Assembly (NCBI RefSeq): GCF_017183135.1
Contig: NZ_JADDXW010000003.1
Location: forward strand, 124,001 to 188,000
From: Aurantimonas marina
GTDB taxonomy: Bacteria > Pseudomonadota > Alphaproteobacteria > Rhizobiales > Rhizobiaceae
Length of the DNA stretch: 64,000 nucleotides
Direction: 5' to 3'
Part shown: in pieces, positions 51,813 through 62,840 of the stretch
Layout of the letters: each line of letters opens with the position of its first letter
Numbering within the stretch: position 1 is the stretch's first letter
The notes under the pieces: generated by a model
Seen by the model: only the letters and a program-made list of their open reading frames with translations
Told to the model about the DNA's origin: nothing
Database searches by the model: none
Position numbers and translations under genes: made by a program

Positions 51813-54800
51813 CTACAGCGATCGCGCCACGTGCTCGACGCGGAAGCACTCGATGACGTCGCCCTGTCGGATGTCCTCGTAGTTCTGGAAGGCCATACCG
51901 CACTCCTGCCCGGCATTAACCTCCTGAACCTCGTCCTTGAAGCGCTTGAGCGTCTTGAGCGTGCCCTCGTGAATGACGACGTCGTCGCGGATGAGCCGCA
52001 CGCCCGCGCCCCGCTCGACCTTGCCCTCGGTGACGCGGCAACCCGCGACCTTGCCGACCTTGGTGATGTTGAACACCTCCAGAATCTCGGCATTGCCGAG
52101 GAAGGTCTCGCGTCGTTCCGGCGAGAGCAGGCCCGACATCGCCTGTTTCACGTCATCCACGAGATCGTAGATGATGTTGTAGTAACGGATCTCGGTGCCT
52201 TCGCGCTCGGATGCTTCGCGTGCCTGCTTGTTGGCGCGGACGTTGAAGCCGATGATCGCGGCGTTCGAGGCGGCCGCAAGTGACACGTCCGACTCGGTGA
52301 TCGCGCCAGCGCCGGAATGAATGATCCGCGCCTGCACTTCGTCGGTTCCGAGCTTGTCGAGGGCGCCAATGATCGCCTCGACCGAGCCCTGGACGTCGCC
52401 CTTGATCAAGAGCGGGAACTCCTTGAGCCCCGTATCCTGCAGCTGCGACATCATCTGTTCGAGCGAGCCGCGCTGGCCGGCGTTCTTGGCCACCTGCTTC
52501 TCGCGCGACACGCGCTGGCGGTATTCGGCGATCTCGCGCGCCTTGCCTTCGTTTTCGACGGCCGCGAAACGGTCGCCGGCCAAAGGCGTGCCCTGCATGC
52601 CGAGCACCTCGACCGGCATCGATGGGGGCGCCTCTTTCAGCTGTTCCCCCTTGTCGTTGACCAGTGCGCGCACCCGACCCCATTCGTCGCCGGCCACAAC
52701 GATGTCGCCGATTTTCAACGTACCAGTCTCGACGAGAACCGTCGCCACCGGACCGCGCCCCTTGTCGAGCTGCGCCTCGATAACCGTGCCCTCGGCGGTG
52801 CGGGTCGGATCGGCCTTCAATTCGAGAATTTCGGCCTGGAGCAGGATCGCGTCGAGCAACTTGTCGAGATTGGTGCCCTTCAGCGCCGAGACCTCGACGT
52901 CGAGAACCTCGCCGCCCATGGATTCGACGAATACTTCGTGCTGCAGCAGCGCGTTGCGCACCTTGCTCGCATCGGCGCCCGGCTTGTCGATCTTGTTGAT
53001 CGCCACGATGACCGGCACGTTCGCCGCCTTGGCGTGATTAATCGACTCGATCGTCTGCGGCATCACGCTGTCGTCCGCCGCGACGACCAGGATCGCAATG
53101 TCGGTGGCGGCGGCGCCGCGCGCCCGCATCGCCGAGAAGGCGGCGTGGCCGGGCGTGTCGATGAACGTGATTTTCTGGCCGTTCTGTTCGACCTGATAAG
53201 CGCCGATATGCTGGGTGATGCCGCCGGCTTCGCCCGACACGACGCTGGTCTTGCGGATGGCGTCGAGCAGCGAGGTCTTGCCGTGATCGACATGGCCCAT
53301 GATGGTGACGACCGGCGGTCGCGACACCATCTTCGCCGGGTCGTCCTCAACCCCGAAGATGCCTTCCTCGACGTCGGATTCGGCAACGCGGCGAACCGTG
53401 TGCCCGAACTCGGACGCGATCAGTTCGGCCACATCCGGCTCGATGATATCGCCCGGCTTCATCATCTGTCCCTGCTGCATGAGGAACTTGATGACGTCGA
53501 CGGAACGCTCCGACATGCGGTTGGCGAGTTCCTGGATGCTGATGGTCTCTGGAATAATCACTTCGCGGGCAATCTTTTCTCGCGGCTGGTTCTGCTGCGA
53601 GCGTTTGAACTTTTCCTGCCGCCGACGGATCGAGGACAGCGAACGGCCACGCGCGCCGTCTTCCGCCGTCAACGCCTTGTCGAGCGTCAGCTTGCCGCGA
53701 CGCCGGCCGGCATCGCGTTCCGGACGCGCGGGCTTCGGCGCTTCCGCGCCCACCGCACCCTTGACCGAGCGTCGTGCGCCCGGGCGGGCGCCCTTGGCGT
53801 CGTCGTCGCCGCCCGGACGGCGGCGGAGCTCAGCCCGTCCGCTGCGCGCAGCCGCAGCTTCCGCAGCTTCCGCGTCGGCAGGCGTCGGTGCCGGTGCCGC
53901 CGGCTGGTTCGCCTGGCCGCCGCCCCTGCGCTCGGCACTGGCTTCCGCCTTGCGCCGGGCTTCGGCCTCGGCTTCAAGGCGCGCCGTCTCTTCGGCCTGA
54001 CGGCGTTCGGATTCGTCACGCTCGCGCTGGCGTCGCTCGTCGTCGGCGATCCGCCGCGCTTCCTCTTCCTGAAACACGCGCCGGTCTTCGGCCTCGCGTT
54101 GCTTGGCGAGTTCGAGCGCCCGACGACGGGCATCCATTTCGCGCGACGACAGATCGCTGAGCACCGCGCCGCGAGGCTGACGTGCAGCGGGTGCCGGCTG
54201 GCGGCCGTCGCGGCCACCGTTACGACCGGGCCCCTGACGCGAGGGCACGGCGGAGCGGCCGGTGGCTTGGCCGCCGGGGCGCGGGGCACCGGCGGGGGCG
54301 GCGGCCCGCGGCGCGGCCGGTGCCGGCTTCGACGCTGACACGGCAGGCGTGGATGGGGTGGCGGTGGGCGTCGCCTTTGGCGAAGCTTCCACCGCTGGCG
54401 CCTCGGCCTCGGGAGCGATGGCCTCCGCTTTGGCCTTGGCCTCCGCAGGCGCGGACGCCTCGGGGGCTGCCGGTTCCGAGGCTGCCGGTTCGGACTCCGG
54501 CGCCTTTACCGCAGGCGTCTCGCCCGGCTTCGGTCCCAACTGGATTTGCGGTGGCTTGCCGCCAGCCCGCGGCGGCAATGGCGCGGCGGTCTTTGCGGCG
54601 GGACCTACCGGACTCGCGGCGGTCGCCGGCACGGCCGGCTGCGGTGCCTGAGGCTTCGGCGCGGCGGCCGGCGTCACAGCCGCCTCGCGCTCGTCAGGCT
54701 TGGTAATGCGTCGCTTCTTGGTCTCGACAACGACCTGGTTCGTGCGCCCATGCGAGAAGCTCTGCCGAACCGTCGACTGCTCGACGCCGCGCTTCAAGGT

Positions 54801-54860
54801 CAGGGTCTTCTTCGTGCTCACGCTCAGCGTCTTATCGTCGCCGGACTTGGTATCGCTCAT
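51813..54860 (-). CDS. infB: translation initiation factor IF-2
   Basis: 1015 aa, long because of an Ala/Pro/Glu/Arg-rich N-terminal region of about 400 residues before the conserved part. A IF2_N segment ([26 protein letters not shown]) precedes the GTPase: [15 protein letters not shown] (G1), DTPGHAAF (G3) and NKIDKPGAD (G4), then EF-Tu-like domain II, an IF-2 domain III and a C-terminal domain that binds fMet-tRNA. It brings fMet-tRNA to the 30S P site. It starts directly after the ylxR stop (TAAATG). Confidence 0.97.
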   Translation of the reverse strand: MSDTKSGDDKTLSVSTKKTLTLKRGVEQSTVRQSFSHGRTNQVVVETKKRRITKPDEREAAVTPAAAPKPQAPQPAVPATAASPVGPAAKTAAPLPPRAGGKPPQIQLGPKPGETPAVKAPESEPAASEPAAPEASAPAEAKAKAEAIAPEAEAPAVEASPKATPTATPSTPAVSASKPAPAAPRAAAPAGAPRPGGQATGRSAVPSRQGPGRNGGRDGRQPAPAARQPRGAVLSDLSSREMDARRRALELAKQREAEDRRVFQEEEARRIADDERRQRERDESERRQAEETARLEAEAEARRKAEASAERRGGGQANQPAAPAPTPADAEAAEAAAARSGRAELRRRPGGDDDAKGARPGARRSVKGAVGAEAPKPARPERDAGRRRGKLTLDKALTAEDGARGRSLSSIRRRQEKFKRSQQNQPREKIAREVIIPETISIQELANRMSERSVDVIKFLMQQGQMMKPGDIIEPDVAELIASEFGHTVRRVAESDVEEGIFGVEDDPAKMVSRPPVVTIMGHVDHGKTSLLDAIRKTSVVSGEAGGITQHIGAYQVEQNGQKITFIDTPGHAAFSAMRARGAAATDIAILVVAADDSVMPQTIESINHAKAANVPVIVAINKIDKPGADASKVRNALLQHEVFVESMGGEVLDVEVSALKGTNLDKLLDAILLQAEILELKADPTRTAEGTVIEAQLDKGRGPVATVLVETGTLKIGDIVVAGDEWGRVRALVNDKGEQLKEAPPSMPVEVLGMQGTPLAGDRFAAVENEGKAREIAEYRQRVSREKQVAKNAGQRGSLEQMMSQLQDTGLKEFPLLIKGDVQGSVEAIIGALDKLGTDEVQARIIHSGAGAITESDVSLAAASNAAIIGFNVRANKQAREASEREGTEIRYYNIIYDLVDDVKQAMSGLLSPERRETFLGNAEILEVFNITKVGKVAGCRVTEGKVERGAGVRLIRDDVVIHEGTLKTLKRFKDEVQEVNAGQECGMAFQNYEDIRQGDVIECFRVEHVARSL

Positions 54861-55640
54861 TTACGCTTCCGCTTCCTGCGCCGGATCGATCCCGCGCCCT
54901 TCATCTTGCCTGGAGCGTCGCTCTGTAGGCGCTCCGATCTCGTTCCCAGTCTCAGTCGCGGTTCCCTCACGCCCTTTTCGGGCGTCGCCAGGAACCGAAC
55001 CAGGGCCTTCGCCCCGATAATTGGCCAGCGCTCGCATACGCTTCGCCGCAGCCGAGCCCGCGTCACCGGCAAGGATGGCTGCATGTATCACATTCCCCCC
55101 ACCCAACGCCAAACCCAATTCGTCCGCGCCCAGAAGGCGGAAAGCGGGTATCGCCGTTCCGTGGCCGGATGCCGCCGCGACGTGCCGCGCGGCATCCATC
55201 TTGCGAATTCCATCCGGCGCCGCCTCGCGCGCCTGAACCAGCAGCAGCGCCACGCCCGAGCGGATCGCTGCATCGACCTTCGCGGCTCCGGTCACCAGTT
55301 GGCCGGCCTTTCGCGCTAAGCCTAGCCCGCCCAGCGCCGACTTCACCAGAAGCTGGTCGACGAGAGCGCCAAGATCGCCTGGTCCGGTCACCTCGGCCCG
55401 AAGCGCCCGGGCGAACAGTTTACGACGCATCGCCTGGTCGACCGCCGCACGGCTGAGCGCGACATGAGCGCCGCGCCCCGGGAGCCGCCTGCGAAGATCG
55501 GGAACCACCGATCCGTCAGGCCCGCGGACGAAGCGGATGACTTCTTCCGGCGCCATCGTCTTGCGCGAAACGATGCACATACGCTCGTTCACCCCGACCT
55601 CCGGCTCGTCGCCATCCTCTTCGTCCGAATTGCAAGCCAT
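54861..55640 (-). CDS. YlxR/L7Ae-type fusion RNA-binding protein
   Basis: 259 aa. The N-terminal half (about 18-95) is the YlxR (DUF448) domain, with RMCIVSRKTMAPEEVIRFV and the family RLPGRGAHVALSRAAV. The second half (about 105-195: LGLARKAGQLVTGAAKVDAAI...) matches the L7Ae/L30e-like fold, so it is a fused product of two genes that are separate in Bacillus (ylxR and ylxQ). The C-terminal part (from about 210) is low complexity. It lies between nusA and infB as ylxR does elsewhere and directly abuts infB. Likely an RNA-binding factor of the transcription-translation unit. Confidence 0.9.
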   Translation of the reverse strand: MACNSDEEDGDEPEVGVNERMCIVSRKTMAPEEVIRFVRGPDGSVVPDLRRRLPGRGAHVALSRAAVDQAMRRKLFARALRAEVTGPGDLGALVDQLLVKSALGGLGLARKAGQLVTGAAKVDAAIRSGVALLLVQAREAAPDGIRKMDAARHVAAASGHGTAIPAFRLLGADELGLALGGGNVIHAAILAGDAGSAAAKRMRALANYRGEGPGSVPGDARKGREGTATETGNEIGAPTERRSRQDEGRGIDPAQEAEA

Positions 55641-55660
55641 GGCAACCTGCCTTCTACGAT

Positions 55661-57283
55661 TCAGGCGGCGGTGCCTTCGTCAACCGTTTCGGCCTCCGCG
55701 TCGTCCTCCACATCCGCCTCCGGCTCCGCCAGATCCGCCTCGGTGATCCAACCGGCCTTCAGCCGCGCCTGGATGACCATGTGGTCTGCATCGGCGCGCG
55801 AAATGTCGAAGGCCGACAAGGCACCCGGATACTTCGTGGCTTCCCCATCCTTGCGCTCGGTCCACCCGATCAGGTCGTCGGCCGCGCAGCCGGCGAAGTC
55901 CTCCATCGACTTGATGCCCTCCTCACCGAGGGCAACCAGCATCGGCGTCGTCAGGCCGTTGATCTCCTTCAACTCGTCGGAGACGCCCAGTTCGGTTCGC
56001 TTGGCATCGAATTCGGCCTCGCGCCGCTCCAGATATTCGCGCGCCCGCGCCTGAATCTCGGAGGCGGTCTCCTGATCAAAGCCCTCGATCGCGGCGACCT
56101 CGTCCTCATCGACATAGGCGACCTCCTCGACGGTCGCAAAGCCTTCCGAGGCGAGAACCTGGCCGACCATCTCGTCGACATTGAGCGCGTTCATGAAGAT
56201 TTCGGAGCGTTCGACGAATTCCTTCTGACGGCGCTCCGATTCCTCCTGCTCGGTCAGAATGTCGATATCCCAGCCGGTCAATTGCGAGGCGAGACGCACG
56301 TTCTGTCCGCGCCGTCCGATCGCCAGTGACAATTGGTCATCAGGGACAACGACTTCAATGCGCTCGGCGTCCTCGTCCAGCACCACCTTGGCGACTTCCG
56401 CCGGCTGCAGCGCATTGACCAGGAACGAGGCCGCGTCCGGGGACCAGGGGATGATGTCGATCTTTTCGCCCTGCAATTCGCCGACCACCGCCTGGACGCG
56501 GCTGCCGCGCATGCCGACACAAGCGCCGACCGGGTCGACCGCGGAGTCGCTCGATATCACCGCGATCTTCGCCCGCGAGCCCGGATCGCGCGCCACCGCC
56601 TTGATGGTGATGATGCCGTCGTAGATCTCTGGCACTTCCATGGTGAAGAGCTTGGCCATGAACTGCGGATGGGTGCGCGAGAGGAAAATCTGCGGACCCC
56701 GCTGCTCGCGGCGGACGTCGTAGACGAAGGCGCGGACCCGATCACCGTAGCGGAACAGCTCGCGCGGGATCTGCTCGTCGCGGCGGATGATGCCCTCGCC
56801 GCGGCCGAGATCGACGATCACATTGCCATATTCGACGCGCTTGACGGTGCCGTTGACGATCTCGCCGACGCGGTCCTTGTATTCCTCGAACTGGCGATCG
56901 CGCTCGGCATCGCGCACTTTCTGCACGATCACCTGCTTGGCGGACTGGGCCGCGATGCGGCCGAAATCCATCGGCGGAAGCTGTTCGGCGATGAAGTCGC
57001 CCGGTTCGGCATCGGGATTCTTGTCGCGGGCCAGGTCGAGATAGATCTGCGTGTTCGGATCCTCGACCTCGTCGACCACTTCCAGGAGCCGCTGCAGCTT
57101 CATCTCGCCAGTCTTGGTGTTGATGTCGACGCGAATGTTGGTTTCCTGCCCGTAGCGGCTGCGCGCCGCCTTCTGAATGGCGTCGGCCATCGCCCCGATG
57201 ACGATCTCGCGATCGATCGACTTTTCGCGCGCGACGGCGTCCGCGATCTGCAGAAGCTCCAGCCTGTTCGCACTGACTGCCAT
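55661..57283 (-). CDS. nusA: transcription termination/antitermination factor NusA
   Basis: 540 aa. The order is an N-terminal RNA polymerase-binding domain (1-125), S1 domain (about 135-200: GEIVNGTVKRVEYGNVIVDLG), KH1 and KH2 (about 230-345, including GACVGMRGSRVQAVVGEL and LAIGRRGQNVRLASQLTGWDI), and a C-terminal acidic repeat region (about 360-540) as in alphaproteobacteria. It regulates pausing, termination and antitermination. rimP lies upstream. Confidence 0.97.
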   Translation of the reverse strand: MAVSANRLELLQIADAVAREKSIDREIVIGAMADAIQKAARSRYGQETNIRVDINTKTGEMKLQRLLEVVDEVEDPNTQIYLDLARDKNPDAEPGDFIAEQLPPMDFGRIAAQSAKQVIVQKVRDAERDRQFEEYKDRVGEIVNGTVKRVEYGNVIVDLGRGEGIIRRDEQIPRELFRYGDRVRAFVYDVRREQRGPQIFLSRTHPQFMAKLFTMEVPEIYDGIITIKAVARDPGSRAKIAVISSDSAVDPVGACVGMRGSRVQAVVGELQGEKIDIIPWSPDAASFLVNALQPAEVAKVVLDEDAERIEVVVPDDQLSLAIGRRGQNVRLASQLTGWDIDILTEQEESERRQKEFVERSEIFMNALNVDEMVGQVLASEGFATVEEVAYVDEDEVAAIEGFDQETASEIQARAREYLERREAEFDAKRTELGVSDELKEINGLTTPMLVALGEEGIKSMEDFAGCAADDLIGWTERKDGEATKYPGALSAFDISRADADHMVIQARLKAGWITEADLAEPEADVEDDAEAETVDEGTAA

Positions 57284-57408
57284 ACTCTTTCTCCTGACCT
57301 TCGATCGCTCGCCGCATCCACCGCGCCCGACCTCATCAAATTCCTGGCGGATCGCCGCCGCCGTCCAATCCTTCGCCCGGCGGAGTAACCCCGCCGGGCG
57401 TCGAGACC

Positions 57409-58011
57409 TCAGTGGCCGCTGTCGGCCGCGCCAGCCTCATCGTCGTCCGCCTTGTCCCCGCGCGCCTTGCGCGCGGCCTTGTCGGCCTTCAGCGACGCTT
57501 CGACCAAATCGTCGGTCAAGATCAGCCGAGCCTCGCCGATGGCATCGAAGGGGATATCCACGGCGCTCTCCTCGCCCTCGGCGGGTTTGTCGCGCTCGAT
57601 GATGATCGCCTCGTCGCTCACCTTGACGACCCGGCCGCGGTAGCGCTTGCGCTTGTTGATCAGCCGGTTCGTCTCCAGCTTCATGAGAAAACCGGCCCAG
57701 GTCTCGAAGTCGCTCTTGCGCACGAGCGGTCGATCGATGCCCGGCGAGGACACTTCCAGATGATAGGCCTTGTCGACCGGATCGTCGACGTCGAGCACCG
57801 GCGAGATCGCTCGCGAAACAGTCTCGCAGCCCTCGACGGTCATCGTGCCGTCGGGGCGCTCCGCCATGATCTGGACGGTCATCCCGTTGAGGCCAGAGAT
57901 CCGGACACGGACCAGACGATAACCGATCTGCTCGATCGCCGGCTCGATAATAGCGGCGATGCGGGCTTCCAGTCCCTGTTCCTTCACGAGGCGATCAGCT
58001 GCGGTCGTCAC
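57409..58011 (-). CDS. rimP: ribosome maturation factor RimP
   Basis: 200 aa from a GTG at 58011 ([27 protein letters not shown]) with CGGAG five bases before; an ATG at 58056 is the alternative. RimP helps 30S assembly. Signature [19 protein letters not shown] and [20 protein letters not shown] are clear. The C terminus (about 170-200) is acidic and Lys-rich. It leads the nusA operon and follows the terminator after trmB. Confidence 0.94.
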   Translation of the reverse strand: MTTAADRLVKEQGLEARIAAIIEPAIEQIGYRLVRVRISGLNGMTVQIMAERPDGTMTVEGCETVSRAISPVLDVDDPVDKAYHLEVSSPGIDRPLVRKSDFETWAGFLMKLETNRLINKRKRYRGRVVKVSDEAIIIERDKPAEGEESAVDIPFDAIGEARLILTDDLVEASLKADKAARKARGDKADDDEAGAADSGH

Positions 58012-58134
58012 GGTGCTCCGGTAAGGCTGCGGGGCGTTTCGATCCTGCCGGATCATGCCCAGTTGCTTGTGTCTCCGCCGATCCGCGCCGCGTGCCCGAA
58101 GCTCGTCCGATCATGGAACCGGACCCCCGGTAAC

Positions 58135-58164
58135 AAAAAAGAGCGGGACCGGCAGGACCCACTC
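58135..58164 (-). terminator. intrinsic terminator after trmB
   Basis: On the minus strand GAGTGGG, ten-base loop, CCCGCTC (one wobble) followed by TTTTTT. It lies between the trmB stop (58276) and the rimP start, so it separates the ybeY-trmB unit from the rimP-truB unit. Confidence 0.85.
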
Positions 58165-58275
58165 TCACGATCGCATCGCAGAGAATTTGTCCGCTCTATA
58201 CGCTCTTCGGACTTACGCATCAAGCGTTTCTCGCGGCGATGGCCGGAAAGTCCGCAGCGCGCTACCGCCGTCGCG

Positions 58276-58977
58276 TCACCGCCGCCGGAAGGTCAGGTAG
58301 GCGGGGCGGCGGCCTTCGCGGATCGCCTTGGCTTCGTAACGTGTTCCCGGCCAGGCTTCGAAGGGGGTATGCCAGTCAGCGGCACGGCGCGCCGTCCAGG
58401 CGAAATCCGGATGGTCGCGGCAGTGATGCAGCGTCCAGTCGACATAGGTCTCAATGTCGGAGGCGAAACGGAACAGCGCTCCGGGCTTCAGGACACGCGC
58501 CATGCGATCGAGGTTGCGGGCGCTGACGAAACGGCGCTTGAAATGCTTCTTCTTCGGCCAGGGATCCGGATAGAAAAGGTCGATTCCGGCGAGACTCGCC
58601 CCGGGCAGCCAGTCGAGCAGCCGCGTCGCGTCGTCGTCATACAGGCGCAGATTCGGGCGGGGCGACTCCTCGAGCCGGCCGAGCAGCTTGGCCATGCCGT
58701 TGACGAAGGGTTCGACACCGATGAAGCCGGCGTGAGGAAAACGCCCGCTTTCGTGCAGAAGATGCTCGCCGCCGCCGAAGCCGATCTCCAGACGGACCAC
58801 CTCGACGGGCTCGGCGAACAGCACGCGAAGGTCGGTCGGCGCCGGTTCGGAGAGATCCAGCCGCAGGCGCGGCAGGATCGTCTCGATGAGCTCCGCCTGA
58901 CGCGCCCGCAGCTTCGGCCCTTTCAGGCGGCCAAAGAACGCCTCGCGTGATCGTTCCGGATGATTGCTCGCCGGCAT
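58276..58977 (-). CDS. trmB: tRNA (guanine(46)-N7)-methyltransferase
   Basis: 233 aa. It methylates G46 in tRNA with SAM. The SAM motif is [14 protein letters not shown] (about 78-91), then [15 protein letters not shown], and the catalytic [17 protein letters not shown]. Start at 58977, seven bases after the metK stop. Last gene of the unit that begins at ybeY. Confidence 0.97.
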   Translation of the reverse strand: MPASNHPERSREAFFGRLKGPKLRARQAELIETILPRLRLDLSEPAPTDLRVLFAEPVEVVRLEIGFGGGEHLLHESGRFPHAGFIGVEPFVNGMAKLLGRLEESPRPNLRLYDDDATRLLDWLPGASLAGIDLFYPDPWPKKKHFKRRFVSARNLDRMARVLKPGALFRFASDIETYVDWTLHHCRDHPDFAWTARRAADWHTPFEAWPGTRYEAKAIREGRRPAYLTFRRR

Positions 58978-58984
58978 TACGGCT

Positions 58985-60250
58985 TCAGCTGGCGAGAGCT
59001 GCCTTCAGTTTCGGCACCAGATCGGTCTTCTCCCAGGAAAACGATCCGTCGCGACCGGGCTTGCGGCCGAAGTGGCCATATGCCGAGGTCTTGGCGTAGA
59101 TTGGCTTGTTGAGGTCGAGATGACGGCGAATTCCGGTCGGGGACAGGTCCATGACCTCGCGGATCGCAGCCTCGACCTGCTCCTCCGTCACCTTCTTGCC
59201 GGTGCCGTGCAGATCGACATAGATCGACAGCGGCTGGGCGATGCCGATTGCATAGGCGATCTGGATCGTGCAGCGATCGGCGAGCTTGGCGGCGACCACG
59301 TTCTTGGCGAGATAGCGCGCCGCGTAGGCGGCGGAACGATCCACCTTGGTGGTGTCCTTGCCGGAGAAGGCGCCGCCGCCGTGCGGCGCCGCGCCGCCAT
59401 AGGTATCGACGATGATCTTGCGGCCAGTGAGGCCGGCGTCGCCGTCGGGCCCGCCGATGACGAATTTCCCCGTCGGATTGATGTACCAGACGCAGTCATC
59501 CGCGATCGGAAAATCCCCGAGCGCTTCGCGGATAAAGGGCTCGACCACGGCGCGAACCTTGGCCGAATCCCAGTTTTCGTCGACGTGCTGTGTGGACAGG
59601 ACGATCGAGGTGACCTCGGTCGGCTTGCCGTCGACATAGCGGACGGTGATCTGGCTCTTGGCGTCGGGACCCAGCAGCGCGGCGTCGCCCTCGCCCTTTT
59701 TCCGCGCCGTTGCCAAAAGCTCGAGGATCTTATGGGCATAGTAGATCGGCGCCGGCATCAGCTCGGGCGTCTCGCGGCAGGCATAGCCGAACATGATGCC
59801 CTGATCGCCGGCGCCCTCGTTCTGGGCGTTCGCCCCCTCGATGTGCTTGACGTCCGAGGCCTTGTCGACGCCTTGCGCGATGTCGGCCGACTGCGAATGG
59901 AGCAGGACGTCGATTTTCGCCGTCTTCCAGTGAAAGCCGTCCTGGGCATAGCCGATGTCGCGGATGGCGCGACGCGCGGCGGACTTGAAGCGGGACGGAT
60001 TGATGACGTTCTGGCCATGCTTGTCGGTCTTCATCAGACTTGGCGGTAGCCGCACTTCACCGGCGATGACGACGCGGTTGGTCGTGGCGAGCGTCTCGCA
60101 GGCGATGCGGACCGACCAGGGATCGACCCCAGTCTTCGTGGCTTCACGATAGACGAGATCGACGATCTCGTCGGAAATCCGGTCGCAAACCTTGTCTGGA
60201 TGGCCTTCCGAGACGCTTTCGCTGGTGAAGACAAATTCCGAACGCGCCAT
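58985..60250 (-). CDS. metK: S-adenosylmethionine synthetase
   Basis: 421 aa from the ATG at 60250 ([25 protein letters not shown]). A longer frame to 60364 has no homology. It makes SAM from Met and ATP as a tetramer. ATP- and metal-binding motifs [18 protein letters not shown] and [23 protein letters not shown] are intact. The gap 60251-60432 was searched for SAM riboswitches; none is evident. Praised neighbours are praR upstream and trmB downstream. Confidence 0.97.
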   Translation of the reverse strand: MARSEFVFTSESVSEGHPDKVCDRISDEIVDLVYREATKTGVDPWSVRIACETLATTNRVVIAGEVRLPPSLMKTDKHGQNVINPSRFKSAARRAIRDIGYAQDGFHWKTAKIDVLLHSQSADIAQGVDKASDVKHIEGANAQNEGAGDQGIMFGYACRETPELMPAPIYYAHKILELLATARKKGEGDAALLGPDAKSQITVRYVDGKPTEVTSIVLSTQHVDENWDSAKVRAVVEPFIREALGDFPIADDCVWYINPTGKFVIGGPDGDAGLTGRKIIVDTYGGAAPHGGGAFSGKDTTKVDRSAAYAARYLAKNVVAAKLADRCTIQIAYAIGIAQPLSIYVDLHGTGKKVTEEQVEAAIREVMDLSPTGIRRHLDLNKPIYAKTSAYGHFGRKPGRDGSFSWEKTDLVPKLKAALAS

Positions 60251-60432
60251 CTTTACCCCTCTTCGATTCCGGGAAACGCCCACCTCAACTCCGCAGCCGG
60301 TCAATAGCGCGGCGGTTCGACCGGACGAAAAGCTGCGTGACGGGAGATCGGGCGCCCGACGCATATATTGCGCGGTGCGGTGTGGGGCAACGAGGTTGGA
60401 AGGTCAAGTGCGACGTATCCGCCGGCAGCGAT

Positions 60433-60867
60433 TTACGCGCTCCGCAGCTTGTCGTCCGGCTCGCAGGCATCGCCCAGGGTTCGCACGAGTTCAATGATGC
60501 GGCGCCTGACCTTGGGATCCGTGATCTTGACGAAGGCGCGGTTCAACTGGAGCCCCTCGGACGAAGACAGAAAGTCAACCACATAATCGGCTCCGGCCGG
60601 TTCCTGTAGCCCATTCTTACCGGGCGAACTGCCGGGAACATCCTCGAAGAAGAACGCGACCGGAACGTTCAGGACCTCGGATATGCGCTGCAGCCGGCTT
60701 GCCCCGATCCGATTGGAGCCCTTCTCGTATTTCTGAATCTGCTGAAAAGTGATGCCGAGGCTTTCGCCCAGTTTCTCCTGGCTCATCCCGAGCATGGTGC
60801 GGCGCAATCGTACGCGCGAGCCGACATGCGTATCGACCGGATTCGGCTTCTTCTTATTCTCGATCAT
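60433..60867 (-). CDS. praR: XRE-family regulator (PraR type)
   Basis: 144 aa from the ATG at 60867 (MIENKKKPNPVDTHVGSRVR); the frame opens to 61026 without a good start. The HTH (about 17-65) reads VGSRVRLRRTMLGMSQEKLGE and GITFQQIQKYEKGSNRIGASRL. The C terminus (ITDPKVRRRIIELVRTLG) is a helical dimerisation region. The same gene upstream of metK is known in rhizobia as praR/phrR, where PraR represses biofilm and symbiosis genes. Name by similarity and place; its targets here are unknown. Confidence 0.85.
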   Translation of the reverse strand: MIENKKKPNPVDTHVGSRVRLRRTMLGMSQEKLGESLGITFQQIQKYEKGSNRIGASRLQRISEVLNVPVAFFFEDVPGSSPGKNGLQEPAGADYVVDFLSSSEGLQLNRAFVKITDPKVRRRIIELVRTLGDACEPDDKLRSA

Positions 60868-61022
60868 CGGATCGGCCTTTTCGTCTCTGCGCATTACCAG
60901 GCACTCATCTGTGCGGCCTGGCCCCCCCTCCCAGTCACTCCAAAAATCGATGATTTGGCCAACTAGGCAATTGTCACAATTCATTGCTTGCAGAGGGGGG
61001 TATGCGGTGCATGTCGGCGGAG

Positions 61023-62723
61023 TCAATCAATCCTCGCGCGCATCCTTAATCGGGATACCACTGCGGCCACCCATGTTACTATAAATCCAAGCCAAAATGG
61101 CAGGCTTCCAAAGCGAGCGAAAAGCGTCGCGGCGCCGGCGCGCGGCAATCCGACCTCGATCGTGCCTGTCGACCCGAGCGCCAGGCCGCCGATTTGCCGG
61201 CCGTAGGAATCGTTGACGACGGAGATTCCCGTGTTCGCGCTTCGCACGAGCGGCAGGCCGACCGCAACCGAAGTGAGTTCTGCCAGACGCAAATGCTGAT
61301 AGGGTCCCGGCGTCGCACCGTACCAGGCATCATTGGTATCGTTGACGAGGAAGCCGGGCCGCGTTTCGGGAGTCCCCACGTCGATCTCACCCGGAAAGAT
61401 GATCTCGTAGCAGATCAGCGGAAGAAACGACGGCGCGCCATCGAGCGGAACCTTGACTCGCGCGGCTCCGGCGGAAAAACCGCCCGGCATCTCGGCCAGT
61501 TGCGACAGGCCGAAGCCTTCCAGAAATTCCTGGAACGGGAGATATTCACCGAAGGGTACGAGGTGGGTCTTGTCGCGCGCGGCAACGATCTCGCCCTCGT
61601 CGTCGATCACATAGACCGAATTGTAGACCCGCGATGTCGCAATGTCCGGCCCTTCGATGCGGGCCGCGCCAGCGATCAGCGTTTCGTTCGGTTGCAGCGT
61701 GTCGGCGATGCGGGCGATCGCATCGGGCCGCTCGGTCAGGAGAAACGGAAACGAGGATTCCGGCCAGATGACCAGAGTCTGCGGCGGCGCCTCGCTGGTC
61801 CGGGCTGCCGCGCCGTCGGATGATTGCGCTGGTGCCGCTCCCTGGGTCGCGGCGCTATCGTCCCGTGCTTCGGTCAGACTGATATGCCGATCGAAGATCG
61901 TCTCGGCCTGGTTCACTTCCCACTTCTGCGATTGCTCGATGTTCGGCTGAACGACCCGGAGCCGCACGTTCTCGACGAATTCGGTCGGATGCGTCTGAAG
62001 CCGCCAGAGACCGAACCCCAGATGGAAGGTCAGAAGCGCTGCGGCAACGACCAGCACGGGACCGCGCCCGCGTCGATCGATGAGGACGGCCGGGCTGGAA
62101 AATACGATGACGGCGAGCAGCGTCAGGCCGTGGACGCCGACCAGGCTGGACGTCTGCATCAGCAGCGGCGCCGGCGCCGCCATCACGCCGACCTCGTTCC
62201 AGGGAAACCCGGTGAAGAGAATCGCCCGCAGATATTCAAACAGCGCGAAGGCACCCGCCAGGGCGAAAATGCGCAGGGCGCTGTCGCTCCAGACAAGTCG
62301 GGCGAGCGCGGCCGCCAGACCATAATAGATCGCCAGGATGGCCGGTAGCCCCAGAACCGCGAGCGGGATGAAGGCGGCAAAGGCGGCCGCATCGACCAGC
62401 ATGGCCGCCCCCAGCCACCACAAGCCGGCGACAAAGTATCCGAAGCCGAACAGCCAACCGGTGACAAAGGCCGGCGCCATGCGACGGATCAGCGAGCGGC
62501 CCGGATCGATGACCACACCGTCGAGCAGCCATACGAGCAACGGGAAGCCGATAAAGCCAACCGCAGGAAAGTTGTATGGCGGAAGTGCGAATGTACATAG
62601 GGCGCCGGCCCCTATGCTCAGGACGACGCGGCGCCAGCCTTCCAGGAGGAGGACCCAACCGGCCAGCCGCTCCAGAAGGTTTGCATCGTGCTCGCGCCCA
62701 TCAGGTCGAGCGATAACGGTCAA
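61023..62723 (-). CDS. lnt: apolipoprotein N-acyltransferase
   Basis: 566 aa. Membrane enzyme that adds the third acyl chain to lipoproteins. About six N-terminal helices (to about 240) precede a periplasmic nitrilase domain with the catalytic triad Glu in WPESSFPF, Lys in ARDKTHLVPFGEYLPF and Cys in PLICYEIIFPG. A C-terminal helix (about 538-556) ends it. It follows corC, a usual neighbour. Confidence 0.96.
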   Translation of the reverse strand: MTVIARPDGREHDANLLERLAGWVLLLEGWRRVVLSIGAGALCTFALPPYNFPAVGFIGFPLLVWLLDGVVIDPGRSLIRRMAPAFVTGWLFGFGYFVAGLWWLGAAMLVDAAAFAAFIPLAVLGLPAILAIYYGLAAALARLVWSDSALRIFALAGAFALFEYLRAILFTGFPWNEVGVMAAPAPLLMQTSSLVGVHGLTLLAVIVFSSPAVLIDRRGRGPVLVVAAALLTFHLGFGLWRLQTHPTEFVENVRLRVVQPNIEQSQKWEVNQAETIFDRHISLTEARDDSAATQGAAPAQSSDGAAARTSEAPPQTLVIWPESSFPFLLTERPDAIARIADTLQPNETLIAGAARIEGPDIATSRVYNSVYVIDDEGEIVAARDKTHLVPFGEYLPFQEFLEGFGLSQLAEMPGGFSAGAARVKVPLDGAPSFLPLICYEIIFPGEIDVGTPETRPGFLVNDTNDAWYGATPGPYQHLRLAELTSVAVGLPLVRSANTGISVVNDSYGRQIGGLALGSTGTIEVGLPRAGAATLFARFGSLPFWLGFIVTWVAAVVSRLRMRARID

Positions 62724-62840
62724 ATTGGCCCCCAGATGCTACGAGCGGATCCAGATCCCGCCTGTCAGTTCGGCCCGCCGGCGAAATACCGCCTTCGCGC
62801 ACCCATTTCTTGTCCCTCAGACGACGAAACCATGGCCTCC

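Noticed and set aside
52317-54338. 673-codon open frame antisense to infB
   Set aside because: Lies opposite a certain gene and has low-complexity Arg/Val/Asp content.
60251-60432. SAM riboswitch upstream of metK
   Set aside because: I looked for the SAM-II type core and a matching pseudoknot; no convincing match was found.
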